Source: Tetranychus cinnabarinus (Eukaryota > Arthropoda > Arachnida > Trombidiformes > Tetranychidae). Taken from it: DNA of 64,000 bases. Location: positions 1,860,001 through 1,924,000 of the forward strand of contig WHVY01000007.1 of the NCBI GenBank assembly GCA_022266195.1, given 5' to 3'. Positions within the stretch are counted from its first letter, which is position 1; the number at the start of each line of letters is the position of its first letter. Both the position numbers and the translations under genes were made by a program. The notes under the pieces were generated by a model. It had not been told where the DNA came from. It searched no databases and worked only from the letters and a program-made list of their open reading frames with translations. Shown here piece after piece: positions 1 to 12,600 of this stretch.

Positions 1-2373
1 AAATGCACGCCTTATCAATCAAATTTGATCAATAAACTGAAAATAAATGAATTGATTTGAATGCAAAGAAGAATCAATCTTTCCAATATTGTAATGTTAT
101 CTATTATTGACGAACAGTTCTGGTCAACCTTTCATTTGAACATCAAAATCAATTCAAGTAAATGTTTACTATTTACTTATTCATTTTCAACTTATCAAAC
201 CACCAATCAATTTGTATTCTCTCATGGTAAAGAGAAAAAAAGAGAAAAAGAAGAATGAGTTGCGGAGTATAAAAAAGTAAATTCTCACCACATGATAATA
301 TATTAATCTATCTTGAATCATTTGATGGAAACAATCTATAAAATGAACACATAAAAGGTTGAAATATTTACTAATTCAGACTGGAAACCAGACTTGTCCC
401 GGAATCGAGATTTTACTCTTTTCGAGTTCGAATGGTTTTCCAACTTTTCACTTTTGATTTGCAAATTAATATATTTTTCCGTCCATTTGACGATAACTTG
501 AGACAAATTGAGCGATAATGAAATTTGTTAGATTTACTTTTTTCCAAACATTAATCTTCTCCCAACTCAAGTCTGGGATTGATTCACTCCCAGCATTGGA
601 ATGATGTGCAAGATAAAGATGGAAATGATTTTTTATTCTGCCCTGAAAGTTTCTCTTCAAGTTCATTTTGCCAATCATAATAATCATTAAAAATGTAATT
701 TAAAACTCCATTTCAAAAGTTTATCACTTTTCCAGATCTTTTGTTCAACTTTTTACAAACAATTTGCTGTAAGTTGTAAATTTTTAAATTTGGCTGCATT
801 TCTATTGGCTACAAATGAGCATAAAAGGAAACTTGAAAAGACTTTTTATTATGAAAAAGTTGATCAATGAATAAACGGATTGAGCAATGAAATGCTTGAA
901 AGAGATGAAAAGGTTGACCATCTTGAAAGAACAGAAAAGGTAAATAGAAGAATAAATAAAACTCTCAATTTCCAGTCATTCTGAGTTGTATTCATTTGAA
1001 CGTTGAAAGGAAAAAATGTAGAAAATAAAAGTGTCCAAAGTCGAGAGCGAACAAAATGGGAAAAGAGCTTACCAAAAGTGAACCCGAGAACTTTATTCTT
1101 ATTAATGTTGAATGTTTAAATTGTTCAGTTTTACTGTTGATCAACATGATGTCTTTTCATGGTAACAATTTTTCCCTTTTGCAAACTGTCGACTAAAGTA
1201 AATTGCCAAAAACATTTGCAGTTAATTCGTTGAAGCTTGTTACACTAAATCATGATCATGAATATTGCTCGAGAAAAATGGTTAATTGTAAAGTTGATCA
1301 ATCGAATGGGCATTTTGCGATTTTATCAACATTGGAAAATTCATTCTCAAATGGAATTGAAATTTTCAGTGAAACAGACATTCATGGGTGTGGTATTTGT
1401 TCAGATTTTTCATTCTTCATCTTGCAATCACCAAGAGATTCATGACTATAAGTCAAGATAATGGAGCAAAATTGAACCTTCAAACTCATATTAATGTTAA
1501 TCAATTTGCGTTGTTCAATGAAAATGGAAATTCATTTTTATCTCTCTTTCTCTTGTCTAACTATTTATAGCAATATCAAGTTGAATACATTCAGTAGACT
1601 AAAATGATTCAGTTTAAAAGTAACAACATGGGAAAAAGAAGATGAAAATTGGAGAAAAATGTTTTTTTATTCATTCACTCGATATTCATCATTATTGATC
1701 AAGAGAAGAGTAGCAAAAAAAAAAGATTTAATAAAAGTTTGGAAAAGGTAAAATTGTTTTGCTCTTTAATGAGCAATTATGCAAAAGATTGTAGAGATTA
1801 AACGAAAAGCTAAAAATGATATTTTCAATCGCAAAGCGTCTCAATTGATACAGAGTTGCATTTGAGTATCAAAACAAGAGTATCATATTGAACTTCCTAT
1901 AAGGGTTGGTTCATGATGACAAGCAAATGATAGAAAACTAAATTGAGTCCAGATGAAGAAAAGTATCATCAGCGCAGGGTTGGTAGTGAGTCTCTCCAGG
2001 AATGGAAACTTTTTTTCTGGAACAAAAAGAAAAATCGTTTTCTCATTCCATTTTGTGACTCCAACAAGTTAACATGGATTAAGATTTGCTTTTATATCTT
2101 TCAATTTTCTTTGCCTTTTACTGTCGACATTTTTATCATGAAAAACCGTTCAAGTGTCTCAACTTCAGTTTTATTTCAATTTCGTTTGTTGACTAACTTG
2201 ACCATTGGCTAATCTTGAAATGTGAAATGCTTGATCATTTACTGAGTGAATCACGAATGAATCCATTTTTTCAGATTCTACTTTTTTCTTTTCTGTGATT
2301 CAATGTTTTCAATCTGGGATTAAGTTTTGAAATGTGATCTTCCTTTTGGGCAAAAACATCTTCTAATGGTCTG
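1..2373. other. Upstream non-coding region of KCNQ
   Basis: No gene is recognisable here. The open frames are short, overlap on several frames and have random-looking composition. One ACTCCCAG octamer lies at 586-593, beside a CTCCCAA and a CTGGGAT. The stretch probably holds the 5' UTR, promoter or an upstream intron of the KCNQ gene, because the first recognised exon opens just after an in-frame TAG at 2374-2376. I see no clear TATA box or initiator. Confidence 0.5.
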
Positions 2374-2427
2374 TAGGTTTACTCGACCGGTTCATTTTGT
2401 GTGCAACTTGGAGAGTTACAACGGTTT

Positions 2428-3698
2428 ATGGCCGATAATTTGTTTACTACCTTAACCAGTGGTAGACCTTATGAGTATGACCCTTCAATCACGAGCTGTT
2501 CGAGTGTCAACTCTTGCTTAAAAGAGAATGGACAGTCTTTCAATGTTCCGCTGAATGAAAAAACTTTTAAAGTTTATCCAAGTGAACCGCCTAAATATAA
2601 CCAATCGGGTGAACATTCAATCAATTTTTGGTCAACTACTTCAGATTTATCATCTTCATCGTCTTCATCACTGTGCTCTACCTTTACAAATGAAAACACT
2701 TGGAATCGAAATAAACTTAGAAGTAATCGTCCACCATTATTATCGCTTTCATCACCATATTCATGTTCAAATCCGGCAGCAAATCCAACGTCAAGTTGTA
2801 CACCAGCAGCGGCAATATCAAAGAGTTCAATATCAAACAAATGCAGTTCCATTGTTTATCCCACATCTCGATATAATCTTTACTCAGTGGAAGAAAAGAC
2901 TCAAAGACAGAGATTATCTTCAGATGATATTGAACAAGGTGACTATGGAAGTCAAGAGTTTGAAGAGGAGATTGATGATGATGCTGAAGATGAAGAAGAG
3001 TTTGATGAAGACGACGATGGAAGAGATTCAACTGAAAGTAAAGGCTTTCTGGTTCCCTTACGTGGCTGTGATACTATCGAACCTCAAGCCGATGCCTTGC
3101 CTGGAATCTTACGGAACAAGATTCACCATTCGGTTACCTCAACTGGATCACTGCCTAGATCAAGTCACGGTGAACCGATACCTTGCAATTATGCCAAACT
3201 GAATGAGCAAAACTTGACTGGCAATGTTGATGACAGTGGTGAAGATGAAGACGAAGAAGTGGAGGATGATGATGGCGATGCTAATGTCACTTGTGATAAA
3301 TTAATTGGAAAAGTGGGCCGAAAAGAAGGTCGAAAAATAATGAAAAATCAAACAATGGACAGTGAGTCAACCCTATCGCCTCGCCCCAAACCATTGACTC
3401 GGTTCACTCCTAAAGGGGTCTCCATCACACCGTCAACTGTAACCTCATCATCAGCCTCAAAGTGCAAGGCAAGCACAACAACAGTTGCCTCGAAACTTGC
3501 ACCACCAGGTGAACCTGTCTCAAGCACCACTAATGAGCGACTCAATCAACCTCGTGTAAGCCTTTTAGGTCGGCCCTTGTGTCTCAATGTAGCCCGTAAT
3601 CGAACTCGTGATCAAATTATTCGTAAATACCAATTTCTTGTCCACAATTTTCTTGAACGCCCACGAGGTAAACGTGCTCTTTCATATCACATGCTAGT
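2428..3698 (+). CDS. KCNQ: KCNQ exon 1: acidic N-terminal extension up to S1
   Basis: The frame is open from 2377 to the GTAAGT donor at 3699. I start at ATG 2428 (MADNLFTTL), which has G at +4 but a weak T at -3. An in-frame TAG lies at 2374-2376. Because TAG is followed directly by GTTTAC, 2377 could instead be a splice acceptor with the real start in an unseen upstream exon. The exon is rich in Ser/Thr/Pro, with two acidic runs (around 2958-3024 and 3223-3285). It ends with the family signature before S1 (NFLERPRG, then YHML). The final codon is split: two bases here, one at 8315. Confidence 0.85.
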
Positions 3699-6600
3699 GT
3701 AAGTTGAACATTTTCAAAAATTTGCCAACACTCGAATGTTGCACAATGAACTTGAACAAAAAAAAGTGCCCAAAAAACAAACCTGGTCAAAACTCGAGGC
3801 AACCAAAAAATTGTTCATTAAAGTTCATAGCAGTAAAAAGTAAAGTCCATAAAAATAGGCTCAAACTAAATATTGATATTGTTATTGATCAACTTCCCTT
3901 CACAATTAATCTTATTGAACGATGATATCTCTTTTCCGATAACCTCACATGATTCATTTCATCTAGATTCAGCATTCTATTTCTCTCTACTTTTTTCCAT
4001 TCTCATTCTCATTCCAACATTAACCATTGACATTATCTGATTGATGAAACTTTTGGGTCCATTTTTGTTCCATCTTTTTTTCCCTCTTCTCTTCTTTCAC
4101 TTAAATTTATTGGTTAAAAAAAGGTTCAACAATTGTTGATGTTTACTCTTGTTGGTTCAGTCAGAATGATTAATCAACTTGAAACGTTAATCTCAAGTTT
4201 AAATTAGTATTTTTACAAACATACAAACAACAATTTTGGCCGATTCCAATTGAGTTACTTTCATCACCATAATCATCCTTTTCATCTTTCAATCTTCTTA
4301 TAATTTTATTAACTCGTTGACTTACGATTTAACAGCCTTTGAATGGTGTTTAATCAGTCAACAGTAACTTTCATCTTCAAAGTACAATTACACTTTAAGT
4401 GAATAAATCATTTCACCATTTATTTGAGCAGATTTCCTTTGCTTTTATCAATTAACCCTTTCTGTTGGAAGAAAAAAGAAACATTGAAAATGGAAAAAAA
4501 GTGTTTTGAAAAAAACATTTCATTCGCAATTAAACCTTTCTAATGCAAGCATTCAGTTCAATTCTCATCAAAGGAATGGGCAAAGTTTTGCACTAAAATT
4601 TATGATCGACTAATTGCTTTGATGCGACGATTAAAATTTCTTGTTTCTGCACTTTTCTCAAGCGAACATCGAACATCAAAGAATCAACTTTTTCGTTGAA
4701 TTTAATTGCACTCGGAAGTGAAAAAAGAATTTTTTGTAATTCGAAATTTGAGTGCAAATGGAAAATTGAATTCTTTTTAAATTACGCCTCAAAAGTTTGC
4801 GTGAAAATGTTGGCAAAGTTTGATTTGTTTTATTGATTAAACAATTCATTTCGTGTTTTACCTGTCATTTAACATTGATTTTAATGGTTTTTTACGAATT
4901 GATTTTCTGTTGAAACCAAATTCTGAGTCAATTACATGAGCGATAGATTGTTACAAAATGAGATAATTGCATAATTCATTGGATGGTAATTGATTTTACA
5001 GCTTGATTGATTATATGTTTGAAAATATTGATTTGCAAAGGAAGGCAACTGTGCAAAACGCTTCTACTCTCTGGCCTTTACCAAGCTCGACAAGTTACAA
5101 TCTTTTTAGATTAAAGACTAATTCCTGATCTAATGGCTTGATTATATGCCAAAAATAAGCAGTAAACTCATAAATCTCAAACAAATTGAAGCGCATAATC
5201 TTGCCTTGGACTAGGGCTGGTTAGATTAGAGTGAGATTATGTTGAATAAGATTAGTTTGATCTGGTTAAATCAGGGTTAGATTAGGTTGACTTGCTGTTG
5301 TTGCATACGTGATTAAGTTTGGGCTGTAAATTGCATGTTTTACAAACATTTATAAACGGTCAAAGTAAAGGTTAAAAACCAACAAATGAATCATAAGTCA
5401 GACGTAATAAAAAGTGATTAAATGAAAAAAAAATTATTCCATTTCTCTTCCATCTCATTCCAACTGACAATTGTCACACCATTTGATCAGCTATAAAAGT
5501 CTAGAAACAAGTTGAATAAACTCAACCCAGAAAGACTAAAAAATAGACTTCGTTGTTCAAAACACTTTTGTCACAACAATAGCAACACTTATTCAACAGG
5601 AAAGTCAAGGAAGAATGTCAAATGTCCATAAATAGTGTTGAAAATCAAAACACAGATTCGATTAGATTAAAAGTAGCACGAGTTTGGAAAATTGGAAAAT
5701 CAAAGTTTAAGCCAAATTCATGACATTGGAAGGTTTTCATTTTCAAAAAATGTCAAAAGCTCAAATGTTTGATAGGATTTGGCTAATCTGATAAACAGGA
5801 ATTTGATTTTATTTTTTTAAATTGATCTTTCTTTGTAAAGCGAGCAAAACCATGTCTAGATTCACTGGTTCATAGAATACTGAATTCCAAAAATTTTATG
5901 TTCTTTTCTGCATTTTGCGTTTCAAGATTTTGCGATCTATTAAGTAAGTCTAATAAGTCTCGTGTTCTTGCGACGCACTTAACTGATTTGTGCTCACATG
6001 GAAATCAATTTGCTTAATGCTACAGAATTTTCCATCTTTACGGTAACATTTCATTCACTTTTACACTCGGCCTGATTCTGTGTTAATTGAATCCTCTGGT
6101 CATGACATTGAGTCTTTTCCGTCAATCAATTTTCATCCAAAATCCAATCTATACTTTTGTCACATTTTAATTTCTTTGTTTTTGACACATTACAGTATCT
6201 TGTTTCACTCAAAGTAAACTAAAACTTTTTTCATCGACATTTATTTGAGCAAAAGATTAGCATGAATTATAGAATTCCAATTAACTTTATAACTCAGTTT
6301 TTTTCATGATCAGCTTTTCCAATCGTAGTTTTTGGCTACAGATTTTTGCGCTTCATTCTCATGTTAATTACCATCATTTTATTCAATCCATTCCCAGATG
6401 CATTTCAAATTGAATTTGCATCAAAAGATGAGCCTCTATTGAATCTGGATTTTTCTTCTTTACTCAATCAGTTCATCTCAAAATTTACATGACAATTCGA
6501 GTAACAAAATTTTAAGCCCAGAAATTTGATTAAAGCCTCACCGTTGTTTCAATTAATTAGGCTAATTATATTTTCATTTGATTGCAATTATATCCACCCA

Positions 6601-9600
6601 TGAGTAGCTTATAGTCACCTGTAGCCAAAGTGTTTACACAAATTGTCCAATTAACTGGTGATAATTGAACAAAATTCAATCACAAAGTTTTCAGCTGAAA
6701 ATAACATGACAAGAATGAATGGAGAATCTCGATAAATGCAGGCGAAAAAAAAGAAAAAAATGCAATATCTATTCATGTTTAATCATGTTTATGAATGGTG
6801 ACGGAGTTAAACAATTTATTTATGTTCAACTGTTAATTCCAATTGAATGACGAAACATTGATGAGAAAAGACGAAATTGCAAAACAAATACCAGGGAGGT
6901 AATAAGTTTCATTTAACCGATATCTACGCATCAAGCTCAGGCTGATGATATTATATCACAATACAGTTATCCAGCAAATGTAGCAACAAATTTTCGACTT
7001 TTTAAGGAATTTATTTATGCTTGAAACAATGAAATGCAATTCTGTCATATCACTTTTGAGCCCATAATAACTCCCAGTCTGTTATCACATTCAATACCTA
7101 CTATCAAGAATTTTCAGTTTTTTCAATTGATTTTTCAAGTTACAAAAATTTTCTAACGATGCTAATTTGATTTCTACGTTTCTATTCTTGATCTCCGCTG
7201 GGAGTAAATTTTATCATTTGAAAACTCCCTCCCAAGATTCCCTCAACTCACGTGAATTATTAAATAAAGGCATTTTCTTTGGTTAAGATGCTAATCCTAA
7301 TTCTGCTAGCGCTCTCTGTGTTAACTCTTGGAACCTTAAGAAAATTCGCTTTGCTACTGACTAATATCACCTTATCAAACTCCAACTCCCAATTAAATGC
7401 TACTAAACTCACTCCCAGTAAATTTTCTTGCAATTCGCTCCCAGCATTCATTGTAATGCTTGCGAAAAGGTGAAAGAGAAAAGTCAAATTAAATTCTCTT
7501 CTTCAGCATTATTCTTAATTCTAGAACTCCAATAGCAACTTGCACCATTTCCTGGACGCAATTTATACTTACACTTGATCTTTCTCTTACAAATCATTAG
7601 TAACAGTTGAGGCACAAAATTTCATGATTCCTTTCAAAATCATCTCTTTTAAAGTTCCTGGTTAACGAAAGTCATAAATTTTCTTGAGATCTTCTTTCGC
7701 AAAATCCGTTTACTTATCAAAGATAAATGAAATATTTATTGCACTATTGAGTAACAGCAATAACACTTATCATTAGACTAAATTGCAGTACAATTATTAA
7801 AGCTTACCTTTTTTCATTCAATTATTTACCTATTAAAAAGTTGTATCAAAATTCCTTGTTCAATGTAATTTTATTAGTTCATTTTTTATTGGATGAAAAA
7901 AAGTTTAACTCATTCCTAAGCAAAGCATCAATAGACAAATAAGTTAATTGAACTTTTTGTTTATTAGTTTATCACAATTTTGTAATTTAATCAAGATGAA
8001 ATTACTCAAATGGTTACATCAAATTACGATTGGAATGAAACATTTCTCCTTCCTTTCCAATTCAACGGGATAATTATTATCATCATGTTTGATATAATAA
8101 CTGAATTATCCGAACATCTTTCAACATTCTTTGTACCTTTTGCCCAATCCTTTAACCTTGTTAACTCGATTTTCAAAAAGCTCATCACAATTGATGATAA
8201 TGATGATTGAGAGTAAAATGATTTGGAACACAAAAAAAGACTCTTTTACCTGGAAAAATTGATTAGAATAATTATCTCAATAATTGATGCATTTTTTTCT
8301 TCTCTTCCAAACAGGTTTTGTATGGTATTTACTTGCCTTATTTTGAGTGTTTTTTCAACAATTAAGGAGTATGAAGATGCTGCCTCTGCAATACTTTTAA
8401 AAATGGTAATTTGTTCGCCTCAATTGTTCATTAATTAATTTACTTTGTTCAACTTTTCATGATAATAAGATTATGAACAAGCTTAGAACGTCAACATTTT
8501 CTTTCAACAGCATTCAGATTATTGAATAATAAGAAAAAGGGTTCAAGAGATAAGTTCTGAAACTTGACTTAATCTTTTTTTTGCAATTGAAATCAACTTC
8601 TATTCCTCATTATTCATTGTCAAGTTGCTGCTTACCTGGCAAAGTCGAGTTTTGCAACTCAGTTTATCAACCTTAACCGAGTTCATCTTGAGAGTGAAAA
8701 ATTAATGAACAATTGAATTATTTTTAAACCACAAAATGAATATTTGATCGCCAACTTTTTCATCTCAATTTGTTCCAGGAATTGTTGATGATAGTTTGGT
8801 TTACAGTTGAATTTTTTTTACGACTTTGGTCAGCCGGATGCAGATCGAGATATCAAGGTTGGGTTGGAAGGATGCGCTTTTTACGAAGTCCTTTCTGTGT
8901 TATTGGTAAGTTCAACTGTTTACTCACTTTTCTCAAGAATGAGTTTGAATGAAAATCGAAATTCAAAGTCTATCAGCATCAAAACCTGTTGCTCTTTAGA
9001 CTTACTTTTTTGCATTCTTTTTCTGCTCCGAGATTCGATAAACTTTTCTTGGAAGAGGAAAAATTCTGAAAGCCTCATTTCTGGATTAGTTTTTTTCGAA
9101 TTTTGCTTTTTCTTTTTTTCTCCTTAAATCTATTACGACTTAAGATAATAAGTAAAGATTATGCTGCAACAATGGTACATAATGCATGTAATTCAGTACA
9201 ATAATGGAGTTGTAAATATAATCTTTTCCATGAATTTATTTTCACTCCTTTTCTTGCCTTAATTTTTCCAATTTTTCATATTTTCTTTCTTTCAATTGTT
9301 CCATTTCTTTGAAACTTGTTCAATTTCATCGTCTTATTTTACTCTTATTCAACACTCTACATGTTGTTTACATGGAAAAATTTCAATCTCATTAATTCCC
9401 ATTCAAATTTATCTCATCCACTTTTGTTTGCTTATCAACATCATAATTCAATTCACTCAAGTGATTCACAACTGATGAAATTTTATCATTAAAAATCACT
9501 TTACTGAATATATTATCGTCAAGCGTAACATGAAATGGAAATGGTTAGAAAAGAAATTTTTGCATGAAAATTTGGAGAAAAAAGTATTTTCTCAAAGAAA

Positions 9601-12600
9601 AGGTTTGCAAGCGAAAAAATATTCAAGATTTCATAGATGCAGACAAAGCCAATCTTCACCATGAAAGAACAAGTGACAATTTTGAAGCGAAAACTGAAAC
9701 CCATATGGATTCGTTGAATCGAAAGAAGAACATTTTTTTATTCCATTTTATCGACCGATCTTTTTCCACACAATTAACCTTCACTATTTCAATGCAAATT
9801 TGTTAGATTGACCCATTTGATTGGTTATGGATCAGTCGATGCAAAACCACAAAAGCAAACAAATCTGTGCGATTCCCAAATAATCATTAGTTTCATTTGC
9901 TGTTTCACCTTTTAGCGTCAACCTGCATGAGAACCAACCAAAAACTCATGTTTTTCCTCCCAACTTATGATTCTCTTGGTTATTATGTTTACCTTTAAAA
10001 ACTTTTTTCTCTTCGATTTCCTTCCAAATCAGATATTGTTGTTATTATTGCATCCATTGTGGTCTTTATCGTTGGAACTGGAGGTCAAGTTTTTGCTACT
10101 TCAGCCCTTCGTGGCCTTCGATTCTTCCAAATACTCCGAATGGTTCGAATGGACAGAAGAGGTGGAACATGGAAACTATTAGGTTCAGTTGTCTATGCAC
10201 ATCGACAGGTAAGTTTTCGATATTTTCTTCTCTTCTCAAAACTCGAAATTCGACTTTTCTTTTTGCACACTTTTAACTTCTTTTTGAGATAGACATTTAA
10301 CCTTTCCAATAGTCTAAAAGTGCTCATTTTGATCGATAAGTTAATTAGCCGTAAAGAGATTATGATTCAACTTTTGTCGATTGGTTGCATCAATGCATAT
10401 TCATGTCACAAAAGTCGATATTCAAGTCTTGTCTTGCTCGAGACAAGAGATAAGATAAGAAATGAAAAATGATTTCTGTTGACCACTCGTTTTGGCCATT
10501 TACAATTTACCCATAAACTTGACTCTACTATTTTCACCAATTAACTAGTTTTTTCCGTCCACCAACAGGAGCTCATCACGACTGTTTACATTGGCTTTCT
10601 TGGCCTCATATTTTCATCCTTCCTTGTATATTTAGTTGAAAAAGATTCGAATCCGGAAACCTTTGAAAATTTTGCAGATGCCCTTTGGTGGGGAGTGGTG
10701 AGTTCCGTTCATTGAGAATCATTTCATGAAAATAATTCTCATCATTTTCCAATCTTCCATAAAATCACTTAACTTTTTTTTCTTTTCATCTCAAGATAAC
10801 ACTTTGTACAGTAGGTTATGGTGATATCGTACCTAAAACATGGCCTGGTAAATTGATAGCATCTTTTTGTGCACTTCTTGGAATCTCATTTTTTGCCTTA
10901 CCTGCGGTAAAGAAGATAACCTTTCTTATGCAAATCATGAAAAGTGAATCCCAATTGAATTGCAATTTTCGATTATTGTATTGAAAGACTTGTGTAAAAA
11001 TAGAATAACTTTCATCAGAATTTTTTGCTTTTCTGTTTTTTTAATAGTTTGATAAAAGCGATGAAAGTACTTAGTTTTGCCATTTATAACATTTTACTTT
11101 ATTTTGTAAAGGTTTCGGGCTAAACTGGTTGAGAGTTAAAGATGAAGTAATGCTTTTTGTTATGAAATTTAAAACAAAATTGCATTTCAAGTTTATTTTG
11201 AATTTCTTTTGAAATGGAAACTTTTCAACTTGTTAATCATTTATCCAGGGAATTCTTGGTTCTGGCTTTGCTTTAAAAGTTCAACAACAACAAAGACAAA
11301 AGCACATGATCAGACGCCGAGGTCCAGCAGCAACCTTAATCCAATGCCTTTGGCGATGTTATGCTGCCGATGAGAATTCAATGTCAGTTGCTACTTGGAA
11401 GATTCATCAAGTACCATTACCAAGTCCTCCAGCGTGAGTAACTTTTTCAAATTATCGAACTTTTCTCTTACGATTTAAAAGGAAAATTTTCAAGTGTTGC
11501 TTCATAGAACAAGAAAATTTCAGGAAAAGTCAGGCAAAAGATGAATGTATCAATTGATATCATGAATGAAACAATTTCAATGGAGAAGCAATTGAATGAG
11601 AAAAATGATTCATAACAATTTAGTGTTTTATCAATCTTGAAATACTCAAGGGGCTCTTTGAATGAGTTTTGCGTTGACTGTAAATACTCTATTTGAATTG
11701 CAAATGAACTTTATCTGGTTGATTGGCTTAAAAGATTACATAAAAAGTTAATTTTCTGTATAAGTTGGAAAAGTGGAATGAACTGTTCTAATGAAAGTGA
11801 CTTTGCCAACAGAAAAACCAATCGATAGTGGCTTTCCTATTTGTGTGCCAACTATGTGAATGCAAAACTTGCTTATAATGAAAATTGTATGTGAGCACCT
11901 TGATCGGCACCAAACACTTGCGCTGCAAACTCATTGTTAGAATTTCTTGAAAGTTCACTAAATGCTCCAATTTATCGAAAATACTTGGCTAAAATTGAAA
12001 CTTTTTATCTTCAAGCTCATCATCTACATGTTAGCAAGCGATTATGAAAACTCAAAAAATGATGTTCTTATTAAATTGATATCTTTCTTTTTTCCATTGA
12101 CATCTAATTGATTCCTATTCACACCACGAAATACAACTTAAATTAACTCACAAAAATGACCAAATCGCACAAATAAACGCACAAACACACACAACTCGAC
12201 TCTCTTGTTCACTCCAAAAACACAATGAAATAAAATTCGAAAAAAAACCCAAACTGAAAATATATGTTAATACGAGCAGATACACTTCGGGTTCATTTAC
12301 TTTGAGGCGTAAAGAGAAGCTGGATTTGCCACCTTCAAGTGGCAGTCTGTAAGTATTTATGACAATCGAACCCAAAAACCTGAACATTTTGGACCAGTAG
12401 AGTTACTGTGTGTTATGCATGACTATCCATTGCTTGAACCCTTTAGTATTACATTTAGAACATTTTCTGCTTCACTTTTTGTTTCGATATACTTTCGTTT
12501 CGTTATTAAACTAGAACTTTTAGTTTATCACTCACTCGCTGTTTTTTTTCTCGATGCTCAATTTATTCCGTTTTTCTCCTCTTCTTCTGCAGATTTAAAC

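Larger units (their letters stand above)
3699..8314 (+). other. KCNQ intron 1 (4.6 kb)
   Basis: Bounded by donor GTAAGT at 3699 and acceptor ACAG at 8311-8314. No coding content is recognised. It contains a GATTAG/TTAGG-rich stretch at about 5213-5292 and a cluster of ACTCCCAG-type motifs at 7071-7444. Overlapping short open frames on both strands at 7260-7487 have no recognisable product. Confidence 0.8.

Noticed and set aside
2555..3202. 215-codon frame overlapping KCNQ exon 1 in another frame
   Set aside because: Composition (His/Gln/Met/Leu runs) is what a frame shift of the Ser/Asp-rich coding sequence gives. The correct frame ends in the conserved ERPRG segment.
5213..5292. Interstitial telomere (TTAGG)n
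   Set aside because: Only scattered TTAGG and GATTAG words, with no tandem array of the arthropod telomere unit.
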